51,369 nt of DNA from Sulfuricurvum sp. (GTDB lineage: Bacteria > Campylobacterota > Campylobacteria > Campylobacterales > Sulfurimonadaceae). Position numbers and translations under genes: made by a program. Below are positions 36,904 to 47,234 of this stretch, piece by piece (position 1 is the first letter of the stretch; every line of letters begins with the position of its first letter). Location of the stretch: positions 7,102 to 58,470 of the forward strand of contig NZ_JAQTQR010000004.1 in the NCBI RefSeq assembly GCF_028712165.1. The letters run 5' to 3'. A model generated the notes under the pieces. The model saw only the letters and a list, made by a program, of their open reading frames with translations, did no database searches and had not been told where the DNA came from.

Positions 36904-38495
36904 AATACCCGCTCCACCATGAGCTGGATCGAAACACGGCCATTCCACTCATTTTTATTGACGGTATAGCTGCACGACATCTTTTTGTCCTCAGGACATG
37001 CCAATGTTCGTCGAAAGGCGATGAGTTCGAGGGTTTTGGAGCTCACTCGGGATGGGCGCAGTTCCAGACGGCTGTGGGACTGGTCGCTGCCGAAGAGTTT
37101 GACCGTTACCACTTCCGCATCGCGAATCAGAAAACGGGGACGTGGATTTCCCTCACCATAAGGCTCAAAGCGCTCCAGAATTTCCAATAGCTGAAAGTTT
37201 ATCGCCTCATGCTCCAACTCTCCGATGATCTCATTGTGCGGAATAAAATCGGTCGGATTGACGTTTTTCGAGGCCACGTTGATCCCTCGTCGAAATGCGT
37301 CCACATTCTCAGCACTCATGGATAATCCTGCGGCCATCTTATGGCCGCCAAATTTAGCGAGCAGGTGCTCTTGGGATTTGATTAGGGTGTAAAGATCGAC
37401 ATTCCCGATACTGCGGCCGGAACCTTTGGCAATACCGTTATGGATGCTTAGAACAATGGCGGGTTTTTGAAAATGGTTCACTAGGCGGGAAGCGACAATT
37501 CCGACGACTCCCTCGTTCCAGTGCTCACCGGCAACGACAATGATAGAGCTGTTTGGATCGACATGCTGCATTGCTTCGGCTGTGGTCTGGGCTTCCGTCT
37601 CTTTTCGCAGAGTATTGAGTGCGCTGAGGAGCTCAAATTGATGATACGCTTTCTCTGTCGTATCGGCCAGTAAAAAGTCGAGGGCGATTTTTGCATCTTC
37701 GAGCCGTCCCGCAGAGTTAATACGAGGAGCGATCTGAAAAGCGATATCTTCCGAAGATACGGTAGAACGGTTAAGAAAATCACGAATCATGGCAAAAGGG
37801 GAGAGGGTAGAATTCTGCATCATCTCCAACCCCGTTTTGACAATGGAGCGATTGATCCCGATAAGCGGCATCACATCGGCGATAATGGCAAGGGCCAAAA
37901 ACGGGAAAAACTGCCGCATGTTAATGGTGAGTTCCAACTCTTGTTTGAGCAGACCCATCAGCAGCCATCCTACTTGCGCACCGCAGATATCCTTGAACGG
38001 ATAGGGACAATCGATTTGTTTCGGGTTGATAATCGCATACGCATCCGGCAGGGTATCAGAGGGAGTATGATGGTCGGTAATAATCAGGTCTATCCCTCTC
38101 GATTGACACACCTCTGCCGCTTCGATTGCGTTGATCCCGTTGTCAACGGTAAAAATAACATCGGCATCGAGCCGTTCCAATACATTTTTCGAGACTCCGT
38201 ATCCATCGGTAAAACGGTTCGGTATCGTAGTGATCAGAGGGTAGGGGATGAGGTCAAAAAACCGCTTAACGATTGCGGTAGAAGTAACCCCGTCGACATC
38301 ATAATCGCCGACGAGTGCGATACGTTCATTGTTTCGGATAGCGCGGGCGAGCCGCTCGGCACCTTTCTGGGCATCTTTGAGCTGGCTTGGGTGAGGAATG
38401 TCGGAGAGTTTTTCGCTTTGTGCCTCAAAACGGCGTGCTAAAAAACTCCCGAGTGTTGTATGATCGAGAAGGGGTACCTCAGGCAGGATTGGCAT
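36900..38495 (-). CDS. recJ: Single-stranded-DNA exonuclease RecJ
   Basis: The 531-residue protein (ATG 38495) has the DHH phosphoesterase motifs: [14 protein letters not shown] (about 62-75), [18 protein letters not shown] and [10 protein letters not shown] in the DHHA1 part. An OB-fold region follows near residue 430. RecJ degrades 5'-ended single strands in recombination and mismatch repair. TTG at 38501 is an alternative start two residues upstream. Either overlaps the end of pyrG by 17-23 bases. It is shorter than E. coli RecJ (577), like other members in this phylum. Confidence 0.93.
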   Translation of the reverse strand: MPILPEVPLLDHTTLGSFLARRFEAQSEKLSDIPHPSQLKDAQKGAERLARAIRNNERIALVGDYDVDGVTSTAIVKRFFDLIPYPLITTIPNRFTDGYGVSKNVLERLDADVIFTVDNGINAIEAAEVCQSRGIDLIITDHHTPSDTLPDAYAIINPKQIDCPYPFKDICGAQVGWLLMGLLKQELELTINMRQFFPFLALAIIADVMPLIGINRSIVKTGLEMMQNSTLSPFAMIRDFLNRSTVSSEDIAFQIAPRINSAGRLEDAKIALDFLLADTTEKAYHQFELLSALNTLRKETEAQTTAEAMQHVDPNSSIIVVAGEHWNEGVVGIVASRLVNHFQKPAIVLSIHNGIAKGSGRSIGNVDLYTLIKSQEHLLAKFGGHKMAAGLSMSAENVDAFRRGINVASKNVNPTDFIPHNEIIGELEHEAINFQLLEILERFEPYGEGNPRPRFLIRDAEVVTVKLFGSDQSHSRLELRPSRVSSKTLELIAFRRTLACPEDKKMSCSYTVNKNEWNGRVSIQLMVERVF

Positions 38496-40107
38496 GTGCA
38501 AAGGTTGCTTTCACAAATCCGAGGATTGAGGCGTTAGGACTTTGAAGACGTGAGGTGAATTCAGGGTGGAACTGTACCCCTAAAAACCATGGATGGGCCG
38601 GAATTTCGACTGCTTCGATCAAACCGTGGGATTCTCCTGTTACGACCATTCCTGCTTTTTCAAGTGCTTCACGGTACGTCGGATTGGCTTCGTATCGATG
38701 ACGGTGACGTTCAAAGATAAGCGGTTCATTGTTGTAGGCGGAACGGAGGTTGGAACCTTCTTTAGTCTCACACGGATATTCGCCCAAACGGAGTGTTCCC
38801 CCCATTGGCGAATGGTGTGTACGCAATTGTGTTTCCCCTGATTGGTCGATGAAGTTGTCGATAAGATAGATCATCGGATGCGTCGTATCCGGGCTAAATT
38901 CGATAGAGTTGGCATCTTCATAGCCGAGGACATTACGGGCATACTCCACGATAGAGAGCTGCATCCCAAGACAGATTCCCAAATAAGGGATTTTATTTTC
39001 ACGGGCATACCGGATAGCTTGAATTTTTCCTTCGACACCGCGATTTCCGAATCCGCCGGCAACCAGAACCGAATCACAGTCGCTGAGAAGTGCTTCAGCC
39101 CCTTGGGTTTCGATTTTTTCACTGTCGACCCAGTGGATGGCAACGCGGGTATCGAGATGGGCACCGGAATGGATGAGTGCTTCGATCAACGATTTATACG
39201 ACTCTTTGAGTTCCAAATATTTGCCTACAAAGCCGATGGTGACATGATATTTAGGGGAAACGATTTTTTTGACCAACGAATCCCATTGTTCCATATCGGG
39301 TTTGAGTTCGCCTAAGCCCAACTCTTTACTGATAGGAGCGAGGATATTTTGTTGGAGAAAACTGAGCGGTACGGCATAAATCGTTAGTTCATCCATTGCT
39401 TCGATGATACTGTCGCTGCTGACGTCACACGCGAGAGCGAGTTTCTTTTTAAAGGTTCTTGGGAGTTTTTCTTCGCTTCGGGCAATAATCATCTGTGGAG
39501 TGATACCGATACGGCGAAGTTCTTGAACCGAGTGCTGTGTCGGTTTGCTTTTGTGCTCACCTGCGGCTTTGATGAAAGGGATGAGAGTGACGTGGATAAA
39601 AAAGGTCCCTTCAACTTCATCATCGTGTTTCATGGTTCGAATCGCTTCCATAAACGGAAGACCTTCGATATCTCCGACGGTTCCGCCGAGTTCTACTACG
39701 AGAATATCGTGCCCTTCACCCGCTTTTTTGATTCGATCGACGATTTCTCCGACGATATGGGGAACAACTTGGATCGTTTGTCCGAGATAGCCACCCGTAC
39801 GCTCGCGCTCGATAACACTGCTGTAGACTTGTCCCGTCGTAAAATTGCTGGTACGTAAAAATGATGCGTCGAGGAAGCGCTCATAATTTCCGATATCCAG
39901 ATCGGTTTCGGCACCGTCTTTGGTGACGAATACTTCCCCATGCTCCAGCGGACTCATCGTGCCGGGATCGACATTGATATATGGATCGATTTTGAGCATC
40001 CCGACCTCTTTGCCTGAGTGCTTGAGGAGTGCTCCGATGCTGGCAGCCGTGATCCCTTTTCCGAGTGAACTGAGTACACCGCCGGTTACAAAAATATATT
40101 TAGTCAT
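38479..40107 (-). CDS. pyrG: CTP synthase
   Basis: The 542-residue enzyme converts UTP to CTP using glutamine. The N-terminal synthetase domain (1-266) has [16 protein letters not shown] and the [12 protein letters not shown] motif. The C-terminal glutamine amidotransferase has the nucleophile loop [10 protein letters not shown] (Cys about 380) and [11 protein letters not shown]. It is the first gene of the long minus-strand cluster that ends near phoH. TATAAT on the minus strand near 40205-40210 is a possible promoter. Confidence 0.97.
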   Translation of the reverse strand: MTKYIFVTGGVLSSLGKGITAASIGALLKHSGKEVGMLKIDPYINVDPGTMSPLEHGEVFVTKDGAETDLDIGNYERFLDASFLRTSNFTTGQVYSSVIERERTGGYLGQTIQVVPHIVGEIVDRIKKAGEGHDILVVELGGTVGDIEGLPFMEAIRTMKHDDEVEGTFFIHVTLIPFIKAAGEHKSKPTQHSVQELRRIGITPQMIIARSEEKLPRTFKKKLALACDVSSDSIIEAMDELTIYAVPLSFLQQNILAPISKELGLGELKPDMEQWDSLVKKIVSPKYHVTIGFVGKYLELKESYKSLIEALIHSGAHLDTRVAIHWVDSEKIETQGAEALLSDCDSVLVAGGFGNRGVEGKIQAIRYARENKIPYLGICLGMQLSIVEYARNVLGYEDANSIEFSPDTTHPMIYLIDNFIDQSGETQLRTHHSPMGGTLRLGEYPCETKEGSNLRSAYNNEPLIFERHRHRYEANPTYREALEKAGMVVTGESHGLIEAVEIPAHPWFLGVQFHPEFTSRLQSPNASILGFVKATFAHANPA

Positions 40108-40250
40108 TGAGTCATTCCTTAGCGCTTTAGTGTTTTTACGATGGGGTTAAATGGGTCGTGATGATCCAAAACGTCGACAAACTGCCGCTCTTCTTAAGGA
40201 ACGTATTATATACTTTTAAGACTTATAAATAGCTACTTGAAAAATAAAAA

Positions 40251-40278
40251 GTGCATAATTCTGCACGGACGCTATAAT
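40251..40278 (+). promoter_or_regulatory. Promoter candidate with palindrome before the Kef-type gene
   Basis: TATAAT at 40273-40278 is a good -10. The palindrome GTGCA-TAATTC-TGCAC at 40251-40266 overlaps the -35 and spacer region, where a regulator could block polymerase. The regulator is not identified. The spacer to pyrG (40108-40338) otherwise holds no supported gene. Confidence 0.4.
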
Positions 40279-40338
40279 GAATAGAAGCAAGTGAAAATGT
40301 AGCCAATCGGGAAAGATTTCGTTGGCGTAAGGAAATCA

Positions 40339-41946
40339 GTGGAATCGGCACTCTATTACGTTACAACGGCTCTTGGAATATCCATTGTCGTCAACTTGAT
40401 ATTAAAACGGCTGGGGATTTCACAAATCATCGGATATATTATGACCGGTGTGGTGGTCGCGTATGCATTTGATTTGCGTCATATGGACAATTCGCATGCG
40501 CTGGAATCGATTGCCGAGTTCGGAATTGTTTTTTTGATGTTTACGATCGGTTTGGAGATGTCGTTGCAGCGTCTCGCAAGGATGAAAATCGATGTCTTTT
40601 TTAACGGCTTCTTGCAAACCACGATTACAGCATCTATCTTTTTTGCATTGACTTACGGTGTTTTTCATTTGAACCTGGCGACATCATTGATTGTTTCCAT
40701 GTCGCTTGCCCTCTCCTCAACAGCAGTAGTCCTGAGTTATCTTAAGTCAACCAAAGAGATCACACGTCCGTATGGACAAAGATCGATGGGGATTCTCATC
40801 TATCAAGACATTGCCGTTATCCCTATTCTTTTATTGATCGGTTTTTTGGGGACAGGCGGGGATATTGCTTCGGTTTTGATTCAAACGGCTCTGAGTGCTA
40901 TTGTGATTGTAGGATTGTTGTTTGTTGTCGGGAAAAAGGTGATGGCATGGTTGCTCCATTTCTCCTCATCGAGCAATGTCGAAGAACTTTTTATGGGATC
41001 GGTTCTCCTTATTGTCGTCGGAGCTTCTTTGGCAGTTCATGCTTTCGGCTTTACCTATTCGTTGGGAGCGTTTATCGCAGGGATGATCATCGCGGAGACG
41101 CGTTATCATCACAAAGTCGAATCGGACATCGCCCCGTTTAAAGATCTCTTGTTGGGGACGTTTTTTGTAACCGTCGGGATGAAAATCGATTTGGCATTTT
41201 TTGCGTTGCATGCACTTGAAGTAATGGGATTATTGATTGCCATTATGCTGATAAAAGCGGTCGTTATTTTCGGAGTCGTCAACATCTATTCAAAGTCCAA
41301 AACAGCGTTTAAAGCCTCTATCGCAATGGCGCAGGTCGGAGAATTTTCATTTGCGGTTTTTGCTTTGGCGAGCAATCATAAACTTCTGGATGGGGCCTTG
41401 TCTCAAATGTTGGTATTAGCGGTCGTATTGTCGTTACTGATTACCCCTTTTATCCTCTCCAATATTTCAAAAATCAGCGCTTTTTTCTTTCGTGAACCGG
41501 GGGTTGTCGAAGATTTCAGTATGCTAAGTACGGAAAAAAATCATATTTTAGTGTGCGGATACGGGATTGTCGGACGTTTTGTAGTTAAAGCTCTTCGTGC
41601 TGAGGGGGTTAGTTACATTATTATTGACAACAGTTACAAGCATGTTCAAGAAGCGATAGCTCATGGAGAAAAAGCGTATTACGGAGATATGTCAAAAACT
41701 GCTATTTTGGATAAAGTACATGCCGCAGATGCCGCGAGCGTCATTGTGACATTGGATAATTTAGAGAAAAAGCGATTGGTTTGTGAAGCAGTTCTTGATT
41801 ATGCACCCAAAGCAAAAGTAGTGGTTAAAGTTGTCAGTCTGGAGGAGAAGCGAACCTTACGCGATCTTCCGATCAGCGTAACGGTGGATGGGAAACGTGA
41901 AGTCGCAGCCCGCCTTGTGAGCGAAGCGCTTTATTGCGATATATGA
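40339..41946 (+). CDS. Kef-type cation:proton antiporter with RCK domain
   Basis: The 535-residue protein has about 12 membrane helices in a CPA2 (Na/H exchanger) fold (about residues 1-385), then an RCK/TrkA-N domain from about 398 with the dinucleotide-binding motif ILVCGYGIVGRF. YQDIAVIPILLL and FTIGLEMSL are family segments. It should exchange K+ or Na+ for H+. The start is GTG at 40339, directly after TAAGGAAA. It is shorter than KefB/KefC (about 600), lacking extra C-terminal sequence. Confidence 0.85.
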   Translation: MESALYYVTTALGISIVVNLILKRLGISQIIGYIMTGVVVAYAFDLRHMDNSHALESIAEFGIVFLMFTIGLEMSLQRLARMKIDVFFNGFLQTTITASIFFALTYGVFHLNLATSLIVSMSLALSSTAVVLSYLKSTKEITRPYGQRSMGILIYQDIAVIPILLLIGFLGTGGDIASVLIQTALSAIVIVGLLFVVGKKVMAWLLHFSSSSNVEELFMGSVLLIVVGASLAVHAFGFTYSLGAFIAGMIIAETRYHHKVESDIAPFKDLLLGTFFVTVGMKIDLAFFALHALEVMGLLIAIMLIKAVVIFGVVNIYSKSKTAFKASIAMAQVGEFSFAVFALASNHKLLDGALSQMLVLAVVLSLLITPFILSNISKISAFFFREPGVVEDFSMLSTEKNHILVCGYGIVGRFVVKALRAEGVSYIIIDNSYKHVQEAIAHGEKAYYGDMSKTAILDKVHAADAASVIVTLDNLEKKRLVCEAVLDYAPKAKVVVKVVSLEEKRTLRDLPISVTVDGKREVAARLVSEALYCDI

Positions 41947-41947
41947 T

Positions 41948-42262
41948 TTATTTTGGCGGTTGTTCTGTAACGAGCCATTGAAGATAGCGGATGGACCAGT
42001 CTAAATCTTCGATTGCAATATCAATCGCTTCGAGTGGCTGATCCAAATTGACTTTTAACTCTTTAAGACGTTGTTTTAAATACTGAGCCATAGAGTAATA
42101 GGTATTAAGCGAAGTATCATCTTGCGCTTTGATGATCAGATCTTCGAGTGTCTCAACGAGGGCTTTTTCATTCGGGAAAATATTTCCCGCTTTGCGAAGG
42201 GTTCGCTGCACCTTTTGCAGATGCGGCATATCAACTTTGAATTTTTCAGGATTTGCGGACAT
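41948..42262 (-). CDS. Small helical protein of unknown function, downstream of pyrE
   Basis: I do not recognise this 104-residue protein. It is mainly alpha-helical by composition, charged, without a signal peptide or membrane span, and has no cysteine. Repeated leucine-lysine patterns (TLRKAGNIFPNEKALVETLEDLI) suggest a helical bundle. It overlaps the pyrE stop by one base (TAATG), so it is translationally coupled to pyrE, and its stop is one base from the convergent Kef-type gene's stop. It probably lies in the secG-frr-pyrE unit. Confidence 0.75.
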   Translation of the reverse strand: MSANPEKFKVDMPHLQKVQRTLRKAGNIFPNEKALVETLEDLIIKAQDDTSLNTYYSMAQYLKQRLKELKVNLDQPLEAIDIAIEDLDWSIRYLQWLVTEQPPK

Positions 42263-42870
42263 TAATTACCTCGTGATCCCGGTTTGATTGCTTCAGAACC
42301 ATCAGCGCACAACGGACAAGCATCCGGTGCGTACATTTCAAAATCGAAATCAGCGAGTGCAAACAGCGGTTTATCAGCCGGTAAGGCACAGTTGGATTTT
42401 CGCTCCAAAGCACTCCCGTCACGTTTGCAAAAACCACGGTTGGCAAGAGCCGCGAATCCGACGACGACACCGCCGAGGGCTTCGATCGCCTTTGCTGCTT
42501 CCATGGCTGAGCCGCCGGTTGTGATAATGTCTTCACAAATGAGGACTTTTTCACCTGCGCTGATTTCAAATCCACGGCGGATTTGCATCTCACCGTTTAC
42601 CCGTTCCGCAAAAATTGAGCGTTTGTCGAGTGCGGTTGCAAGGGCAAAGCCTGCGATCAAACCGCCAAGAGCCGGAGCGCATACGGTATCAATTTCGATT
42701 CCGTTGGCTTGAATGTTTGCAGCCAGTGCATCGGCGAGAAGCTTCGCCGTGCGAGGTTGTTCCAAGACTTTCGCCGATTGAAGATAATAAGCAGAATGAT
42801 TGCCCGAGCTGAGTTTAAAATGCCCTTCGAGCATCGCGCTCGCATCGAGATAGATTTGTTTGATATCCAT
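42262..42870 (-). CDS. pyrE: Orotate phosphoribosyltransferase
   Basis: The 202-residue enzyme adds PRPP to orotate to give OMP in pyrimidine synthesis. The PRPP-binding motif [17 protein letters not shown] lies at about 109-125, and [15 protein letters not shown] and [14 protein letters not shown] are standard. Two cysteines in DACPLCADG near the end are an addition found in members of this phylum. It follows frr by 5 bases and overlaps the downstream small gene by one. Confidence 0.95.
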   Translation of the reverse strand: MDIKQIYLDASAMLEGHFKLSSGNHSAYYLQSAKVLEQPRTAKLLADALAANIQANGIEIDTVCAPALGGLIAGFALATALDKRSIFAERVNGEMQIRRGFEISAGEKVLICEDIITTGGSAMEAAKAIEALGGVVVGFAALANRGFCKRDGSALERKSNCALPADKPLFALADFDFEMYAPDACPLCADGSEAIKPGSRGN

Positions 42871-42875
42871 TAGGG

Positions 42876-43433
42876 TTATACCGTCAAGATATCTTGCTCT
42901 TTATTTTTGAGCAATTCTTCGATTTTAGCAATAAATTTATCGGTGATTTTTTGGACTTTATCTTGAGCACTTTTGGACTCATCGACGGTTACCAATTTGT
43001 CTTTTTCGAGTACTTTGATTTTGTCATTTGCTTTTTTACGGTCATTACGTACCGCAACTTTTGCATCTTCCGCCATACCGCGTGCTTTTTTCGCAGTATC
43101 TTGACGTTGATCTACTGTCATCGGAGGAAAGAAAAGTTTGATTTCGGTTCCGTTGTTATTTGGATTGACACCGATATCGGCTTTCATGATCGCTTTTTCG
43201 ATGACTGAGAGCATCGATTTGTCCCACGGAGAGATGGTGATGGTAGTTGCATCGGTTGCGAGTACGCTTGCCGCTTGATCGATCGGGGTCATTGAACCGT
43301 AGTTATCGATACGAACATTATCCAAAATTTTTGTTGTGACTCTCCCTGTTCGGAGTGTACGGAAATTACTCAATAGGTGATCACAACTTCCTTGCATTTT
43401 TTCTTCACAAAATTGATAGACTTCGTTTAGCAT
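42876..43433 (-). CDS. frr: Ribosome recycling factor
   Basis: This 185-residue protein splits post-termination ribosomes with [27 protein letters not shown] (read in pieces) and the basic helix [35 protein letters not shown] region are the hallmark segments. Length is standard. It lies between secG (15 bases upstream) and pyrE. Confidence 0.96.
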   Translation of the reverse strand: MLNEVYQFCEEKMQGSCDHLLSNFRTLRTGRVTTKILDNVRIDNYGSMTPIDQAASVLATDATTITISPWDKSMLSVIEKAIMKADIGVNPNNNGTEIKLFFPPMTVDQRQDTAKKARGMAEDAKVAVRNDRKKANDKIKVLEKDKLVTVDESKSAQDKVQKITDKFIAKIEELLKNKEQDILTV

Positions 43434-43448
43434 GAAATTCCCTTCGTC

Positions 43449-43769
43449 TTATTTGGTGGTTTTGTTGATATCGTTTACGACATTGATCGTCGGTGCTGCA
43501 ACGTTATTGTTCTCTACCATTGCATCTACAACGGAAGCACTTTTTTGCTCAGCGTAAAAATAGCCCAATGCGATTGTATTGACAACGAAAACAAATCCGA
43601 GGAAAAAGGTAACTTTTGCTAAAAAAGTTCCCGGTCCTTTAGCTCCAAATACCGATTCATTTGAGCCGCTGTAAGCCCCTAAACCGATGCTAGAACTTTT
43701 TTGTAAGAGTACAGCGATGGTGATCATAACAACCAAAACGATCTGCACGATGAGCAGTATACCTGTCAT
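43449..43769 (-). CDS. secG: Preprotein translocase subunit SecG
   Basis: The 106-residue protein has two membrane helices (about residues 3-20 and 50-72) around the conserved loop LLQKSSSIGLGAYSGSNESVFGAKGPGTFLAK, read in pieces. It assists SecYE in protein export. The C-terminal tail is polar and variable, as in other members. It is the first gene of the secG-frr-pyrE unit. Confidence 0.93.
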   Translation of the reverse strand: MTGILLIVQIVLVVMITIAVLLQKSSSIGLGAYSGSNESVFGAKGPGTFLAKVTFFLGFVFVVNTIALGYFYAEQKSASVVDAMVENNNVAAPTINVVNDINKTTK

Positions 43770-43907
43770 GTTTATCCTTGATTTTTTAAAAAGTTCGCGA
43801 TTATAGCATAGTGTTGATGAACCCCTTATGAAAGTAAGTCAGCAATCATGGTGAGGGTTTAAACTGTTTGTGACTAAAATTCCTTATCTAATATGAGGTG
43901 AGTATGT

Positions 43908-44858
43908 ATGGATACCAAACGACTGATCGTTTTTGGCGGTATTATTGCCGCAATTGTTATTGGAATGAGTTTTTTTTCTCCTAAGCTTCAAATGAAACAA
44001 GAATCAATAAAACTTCCGGTTGTTTCGGTGAGCACTTTTTCATTATATGAAGTTGCTCATGCGGTTGCAGGGGAATCGTTGGAGATACATCCGATTATAC
44101 CGCTGGGAACGGATGCTCACATGTTCTCTCCGAATCCTAAACAGGTGGCCGGCATTACCGAATCGGCATTGTTTATCTACAACGGTGCGGGATTTGAGAC
44201 GTGGGCGGAAAATTTGAAACAAACCTTGCCTAAAACGACGCAGGTTATCGATATGAGTCAGCATGTTGCATTGATCAAAAGCGAAGGGCATGGGGATCAT
44301 GATCAAGGAGAAGAACATCATCATGAGGGTATGTACGACCCTCACTATTGGCTTGATATCGACAATATGATCAAAATGACACAGATGCTCGATCGTGAGT
44401 TTTCTAAACTCTCTCCGGTAAATGCAGAGCTGTATCACGGGAATGCCGCTGCTTATATCGGAAAACTCCAGAAACTAAAATCTGAATATGCTGCCGGATT
44501 GGCCGAATGCAAGAATCGCACCCTGATTACCAACCATGATGCATTCGGGTACTTGGCAAAAGCGAATCATCTTGAAAATGTGTCGGTCATCGGCCTCTCC
44601 TCGGATGAACAGCCGAGTGCAAAAAATATTGCCGATATTATTAGTTTAGTAAAAGAACACGGGGTAAAAACTATTTTCTTCGAAGAGTTTATAAACGACA
44701 ACGTCTCCCAAACGATCGCACGCGAGACGGGAGCAAAGGCCCAAAGCCTCCAACCGTTAGAGAATATTAGTGAAGATGAGTTAAAATCGCATCAAACGTA
44801 TCTCACGATTATGGATGAGAACTTGAAAAAACTACGTGAAGCGATGGAGTGCCGTTGA
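43908..44858 (+). CDS. znuA: Zinc ABC transporter, substrate-binding protein
   Basis: The 316-residue protein has an N-terminal hydrophobic segment (about residues 6-25) and the cluster A-I/ZnuA fold. Metal ligands are expected in the segments PLGTDAHMFSP (His, about 67), DPHYWLDI (His, about 143) and LITNHDAFGYL (His, about 207). A histidine-rich loop, GHGDHDQGEEHHHEG (about 127-141), is typical of zinc binders and argues for zinc over manganese. No lipobox cysteine is present, so it is likely periplasmic or anchored by its N-terminus. It overlaps znuC by 10 bases. No clear Fur/Zur box was seen before it. Confidence 0.9.
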   Translation: MDTKRLIVFGGIIAAIVIGMSFFSPKLQMKQESIKLPVVSVSTFSLYEVAHAVAGESLEIHPIIPLGTDAHMFSPNPKQVAGITESALFIYNGAGFETWAENLKQTLPKTTQVIDMSQHVALIKSEGHGDHDQGEEHHHEGMYDPHYWLDIDNMIKMTQMLDREFSKLSPVNAELYHGNAAAYIGKLQKLKSEYAAGLAECKNRTLITNHDAFGYLAKANHLENVSVIGLSSDEQPSAKNIADIISLVKEHGVKTIFFEEFINDNVSQTIARETGAKAQSLQPLENISEDELKSHQTYLTIMDENLKKLREAMECR

Positions 44859-45610
44859 AATTTTCCCCGAGTCTTTTCGATGTGAACAGCCTCAACTTTG
44901 AACGACAGGGAAATCTTGTCCTCAAAGGGGCGACATTTCGTATTTTACCGGGGGAGTATTGTGCCATTATCGGACCAAACGGCGGAGGGAAGACAACCCT
45001 TATCCGTCTTTTGCTGGGGCTTGAAAAACCGACATCGGGTGAGATTAAACTGTTCGGTACTCCGCAAAACCGCTTCCGTGATTGGAACCGTATCGGATAT
45101 GTCCCTCAGCGCTCCGCTCTCGTAGATAGCACATTTCCCGCAACAGTGCGTGAAGTGGTAGGGATGGGACGATATGCCAGACGGGGAATTTTAGGATTTG
45201 AATCCGCCGAAGACAAAGCTGCTATCGCAGAGGCGATGGAGCTGATGGGAGTTAGTGATTTGTCAGACCGCCTCATCGGCAATCTTTCCGGCGGTCAGCG
45301 TCAGAGGGTAATGATTGCCCGTGCACTGGCCTCTAAGCCTGATGTGTTGATTGTGGATGAACCCAACACCGGGGTTGATGTTGAATCGCAGCACCGCTTT
45401 TACGAACTGCTTCGAACTCTAAACCGTACCAGAAAAATGTCCATCCTTTTTATTACTCACGATATCGGTGTGATTGCCGAGGATATTAGTCGTGTTTTAT
45501 TTGTCAACCAAACGTTGCTGGTTTCTCAAAGTCCGGCTGAAATGATCCGGTGTGACGAGATGAGCCGGCTTTACGGAGTACCTGCCCATGTCGTTTGTCA
45601 TAATCATTAG
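44849..45610 (+). CDS. znuC: Zinc ABC transporter, ATP-binding protein
   Basis: The 253-residue ATPase has Walker A in IIGPNGGGKTTLIRLLLG (about residues 42-49), the ABC signature LSGGQRQRVMIARAL and Walker B in VLIVDEPNTGVD. GTG at 44849 is the likely start, inside znuA. The TTG at 44855 overlapping the znuA stop is an alternative. It energises the ZnuB channel. Confidence 0.93.
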   Translation: MPLKFSPSLFDVNSLNFERQGNLVLKGATFRILPGEYCAIIGPNGGGKTTLIRLLLGLEKPTSGEIKLFGTPQNRFRDWNRIGYVPQRSALVDSTFPATVREVVGMGRYARRGILGFESAEDKAAIAEAMELMGVSDLSDRLIGNLSGGQRQRVMIARALASKPDVLIVDEPNTGVDVESQHRFYELLRTLNRTRKMSILFITHDIGVIAEDISRVLFVNQTLLVSQSPAEMIRCDEMSRLYGVPAHVVCHNH

Positions 45611-45619
45611 GATGCGATC

Positions 45620-46417
45620 ATGATGGAAATGTTAAATTATCCCTTTATGCAGCGTGCTTTTGTCGCAGGGCTGATGATCGCCGTTTTGGCATCATTGAGC
45701 GGATCTTTTATCGTTTTACGCCGCTACTCGCTGCTCAGTGAAACTCTGGCGCATGTCTCTTTAGTCGGGGTCTCTGTGGGACTCTTATTTGGCATGAGTC
45801 CGCTTTGGATGGCGGTTTTGGCCTCTTTGGTTGCCTCGTGGATGATTGAGTATCTGCGAAGCGTTCATGGGATGTATTCGGATTCGGTTCTGGCGATTTT
45901 CTTATCGGGTTCATTGGCTTTAGCGATCGTGATCGTCTCACTGGCAGGATCGTTTAATGCCTCACTGTTCAGTTATTTGTTTGGTTCGATTCTTTCGGTC
46001 AGCGTAGAGGATTTATGGGTAATGGGGATTTTCGGATCACTGGCGATGGGATTGCTGCTCGTCTTTTTCAAAGAGCTCTATTTTATAGCTTTTGATGAGG
46101 ATGTCGCTCGTGCCGGGGGAATCCGGGTCACAATGTTGAACTTTATGCTCGTCAGTGTGATTGCTATCATTATCGCTCTCTCTATCCGAGTGGTCGGAAC
46201 ATTACTCATCGGGGCATTGATGGTGATTCCTGCCGTTGCCGCGATCCGATTCGGGATGGGTTTCTATCCTACTACGCTGCTAGCGATAGGATTAGCCCTT
46301 ATCTCCGTAGTCATCGGGCTCAGTGCTTCGTACTTTTTCTCCCTCCCAAGCGGTGCGGCGATCGTCTTATGTTTGTTAGTTATTTTTATCGTCGCATTGG
46401 TCGTTAATCGCCGATGA
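45620..46417 (+). CDS. znuB: Zinc ABC transporter, permease protein
   Basis: The 265-residue permease has about eight hydrophobic helices and the ABC-3 family pattern: FIVLRRYSLLSETLAHVSLVGV near residues 31-52 and, later, ALSIRVVGTLLIGALMVIPAVAA. It forms the membrane channel with ZnuC. Two adjacent ATGs (45620, 45623) follow AGGATG. Its stop overlaps the methyltransferase start by ATGA (46414-46417). Confidence 0.92.
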   Translation: MMEMLNYPFMQRAFVAGLMIAVLASLSGSFIVLRRYSLLSETLAHVSLVGVSVGLLFGMSPLWMAVLASLVASWMIEYLRSVHGMYSDSVLAIFLSGSLALAIVIVSLAGSFNASLFSYLFGSILSVSVEDLWVMGIFGSLAMGLLLVFFKELYFIAFDEDVARAGGIRVTMLNFMLVSVIAIIIALSIRVVGTLLIGALMVIPAVAAIRFGMGFYPTTLLAIGLALISVVIGLSASYFFSLPSGAAIVLCLLVIFIVALVVNRR

Positions 46418-47106
46418 GCAGTGCCTGTCATGAGTTTTCCCGCTACGCCGCCGAGTACGGCAGCCGCAATGTTATTCAGCGTCTTGTTGCCCAAAAACTG
46501 ATTTCTTCCACCCCTGATCAGCCTAAATGTATTTTGGATTTGGGATGCGGAAACGGTACCCTTTATTCACTCATCGATTGGGAGTGTGATCATTTCGTCG
46601 GCGTTGATTTTTCTGAGCAGATGCTCGAACATCACCCTAAGCTAGAAAATGTCGAGTTGATTTTGGGCAATTTTAATAATCCGGAATTATTTGAGAGGCT
46701 AAGTGATAAAACATATGATCGTATCTATTCCGCTTCGGCATTGCAGTGGTCGGATGATTTGGAAAGTGTCTTCAAATCTTTATCCTCACTTAACACACCG
46801 ATGTCACTCGCAATCTTTTCATCAGGCACTTTTAAAACATTGCATGAATGTGCGGGAGTCACTCCATTGCTTCGAAGCAGTGAGGAAGTAATCTCAATCG
46901 CAGAAAAATATTTCAATGCACAGTTTGAAGTTTTACACACTACTTTGGAGTTTGATTCCGTCCGAGAGATGTTTCGCTACATCAAGCGCAGTGGTGTTAG
47001 CGGCGGCCGAAGAGTGCTAGACTTTTCACAAACAAAACGGCTTATGGAAACTTATCCTCTCAATTATCTCGAATTTGAGATCGTGTTTATTACTTCTATA
47101 GTGTAA
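46414..47106 (+). CDS. BioC-like SAM-dependent methyltransferase
   Basis: The 230-residue protein has SAM motif I in ILDLGCGNGTLYSLI (about 39-53) and the downstream FDRIYSASALQWSDDLE-type segment characteristic of BioC, the malonyl-ACP O-methyltransferase that starts the pimelate chain of biotin. The opening, HEFSRYAAEYGSRNVIQ, also fits. It overlaps znuB by four bases, so it is in the znu transcript. A terminator hairpin follows at 47116. Biotin genes are not nearby, so the assignment rests on sequence resemblance. Confidence 0.7.
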   Translation: MSSACHEFSRYAAEYGSRNVIQRLVAQKLISSTPDQPKCILDLGCGNGTLYSLIDWECDHFVGVDFSEQMLEHHPKLENVELILGNFNNPELFERLSDKTYDRIYSASALQWSDDLESVFKSLSSLNTPMSLAIFSSGTFKTLHECAGVTPLLRSSEEVISIAEKYFNAQFEVLHTTLEFDSVREMFRYIKRSGVSGGRRVLDFSQTKRLMETYPLNYLEFEIVFITSIV

Positions 47107-47115
47107 TTTCTAATA

Positions 47116-47141
47116 ACAAAGGCCTCTTTGTATCCTTTTTT
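47116..47141 (+). terminator. Rho-independent terminator after znuACB-bioC
   Basis: ACAAAG (47116-47121) pairs with CTTTGT (47126-47131) around a GCCT loop and is followed by a six-base T-tract (47136-47141). It lies 10 bases past the methyltransferase stop. Confidence 0.65.
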
Positions 47142-47234
47142 ATATTGTTGTTTACTGTTTGTTTAAAAAGTATTTCATTTTTATTTACTTTCCGGATTTA
47201 TCATTTTCTTATCTTTAGTTGATAGGAGAAAATC

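Noticed and set aside
40108-40338. Small RNA or small ORF in the pyrG-Kef spacer
   Set aside because: Frames are very short with stop codons and no ribosome-binding sites; only promoter-like sequences are supported.
43770-43907. Fur/Zur box upstream of znuA
   Set aside because: No convincing palindromic match was found in the spacer.
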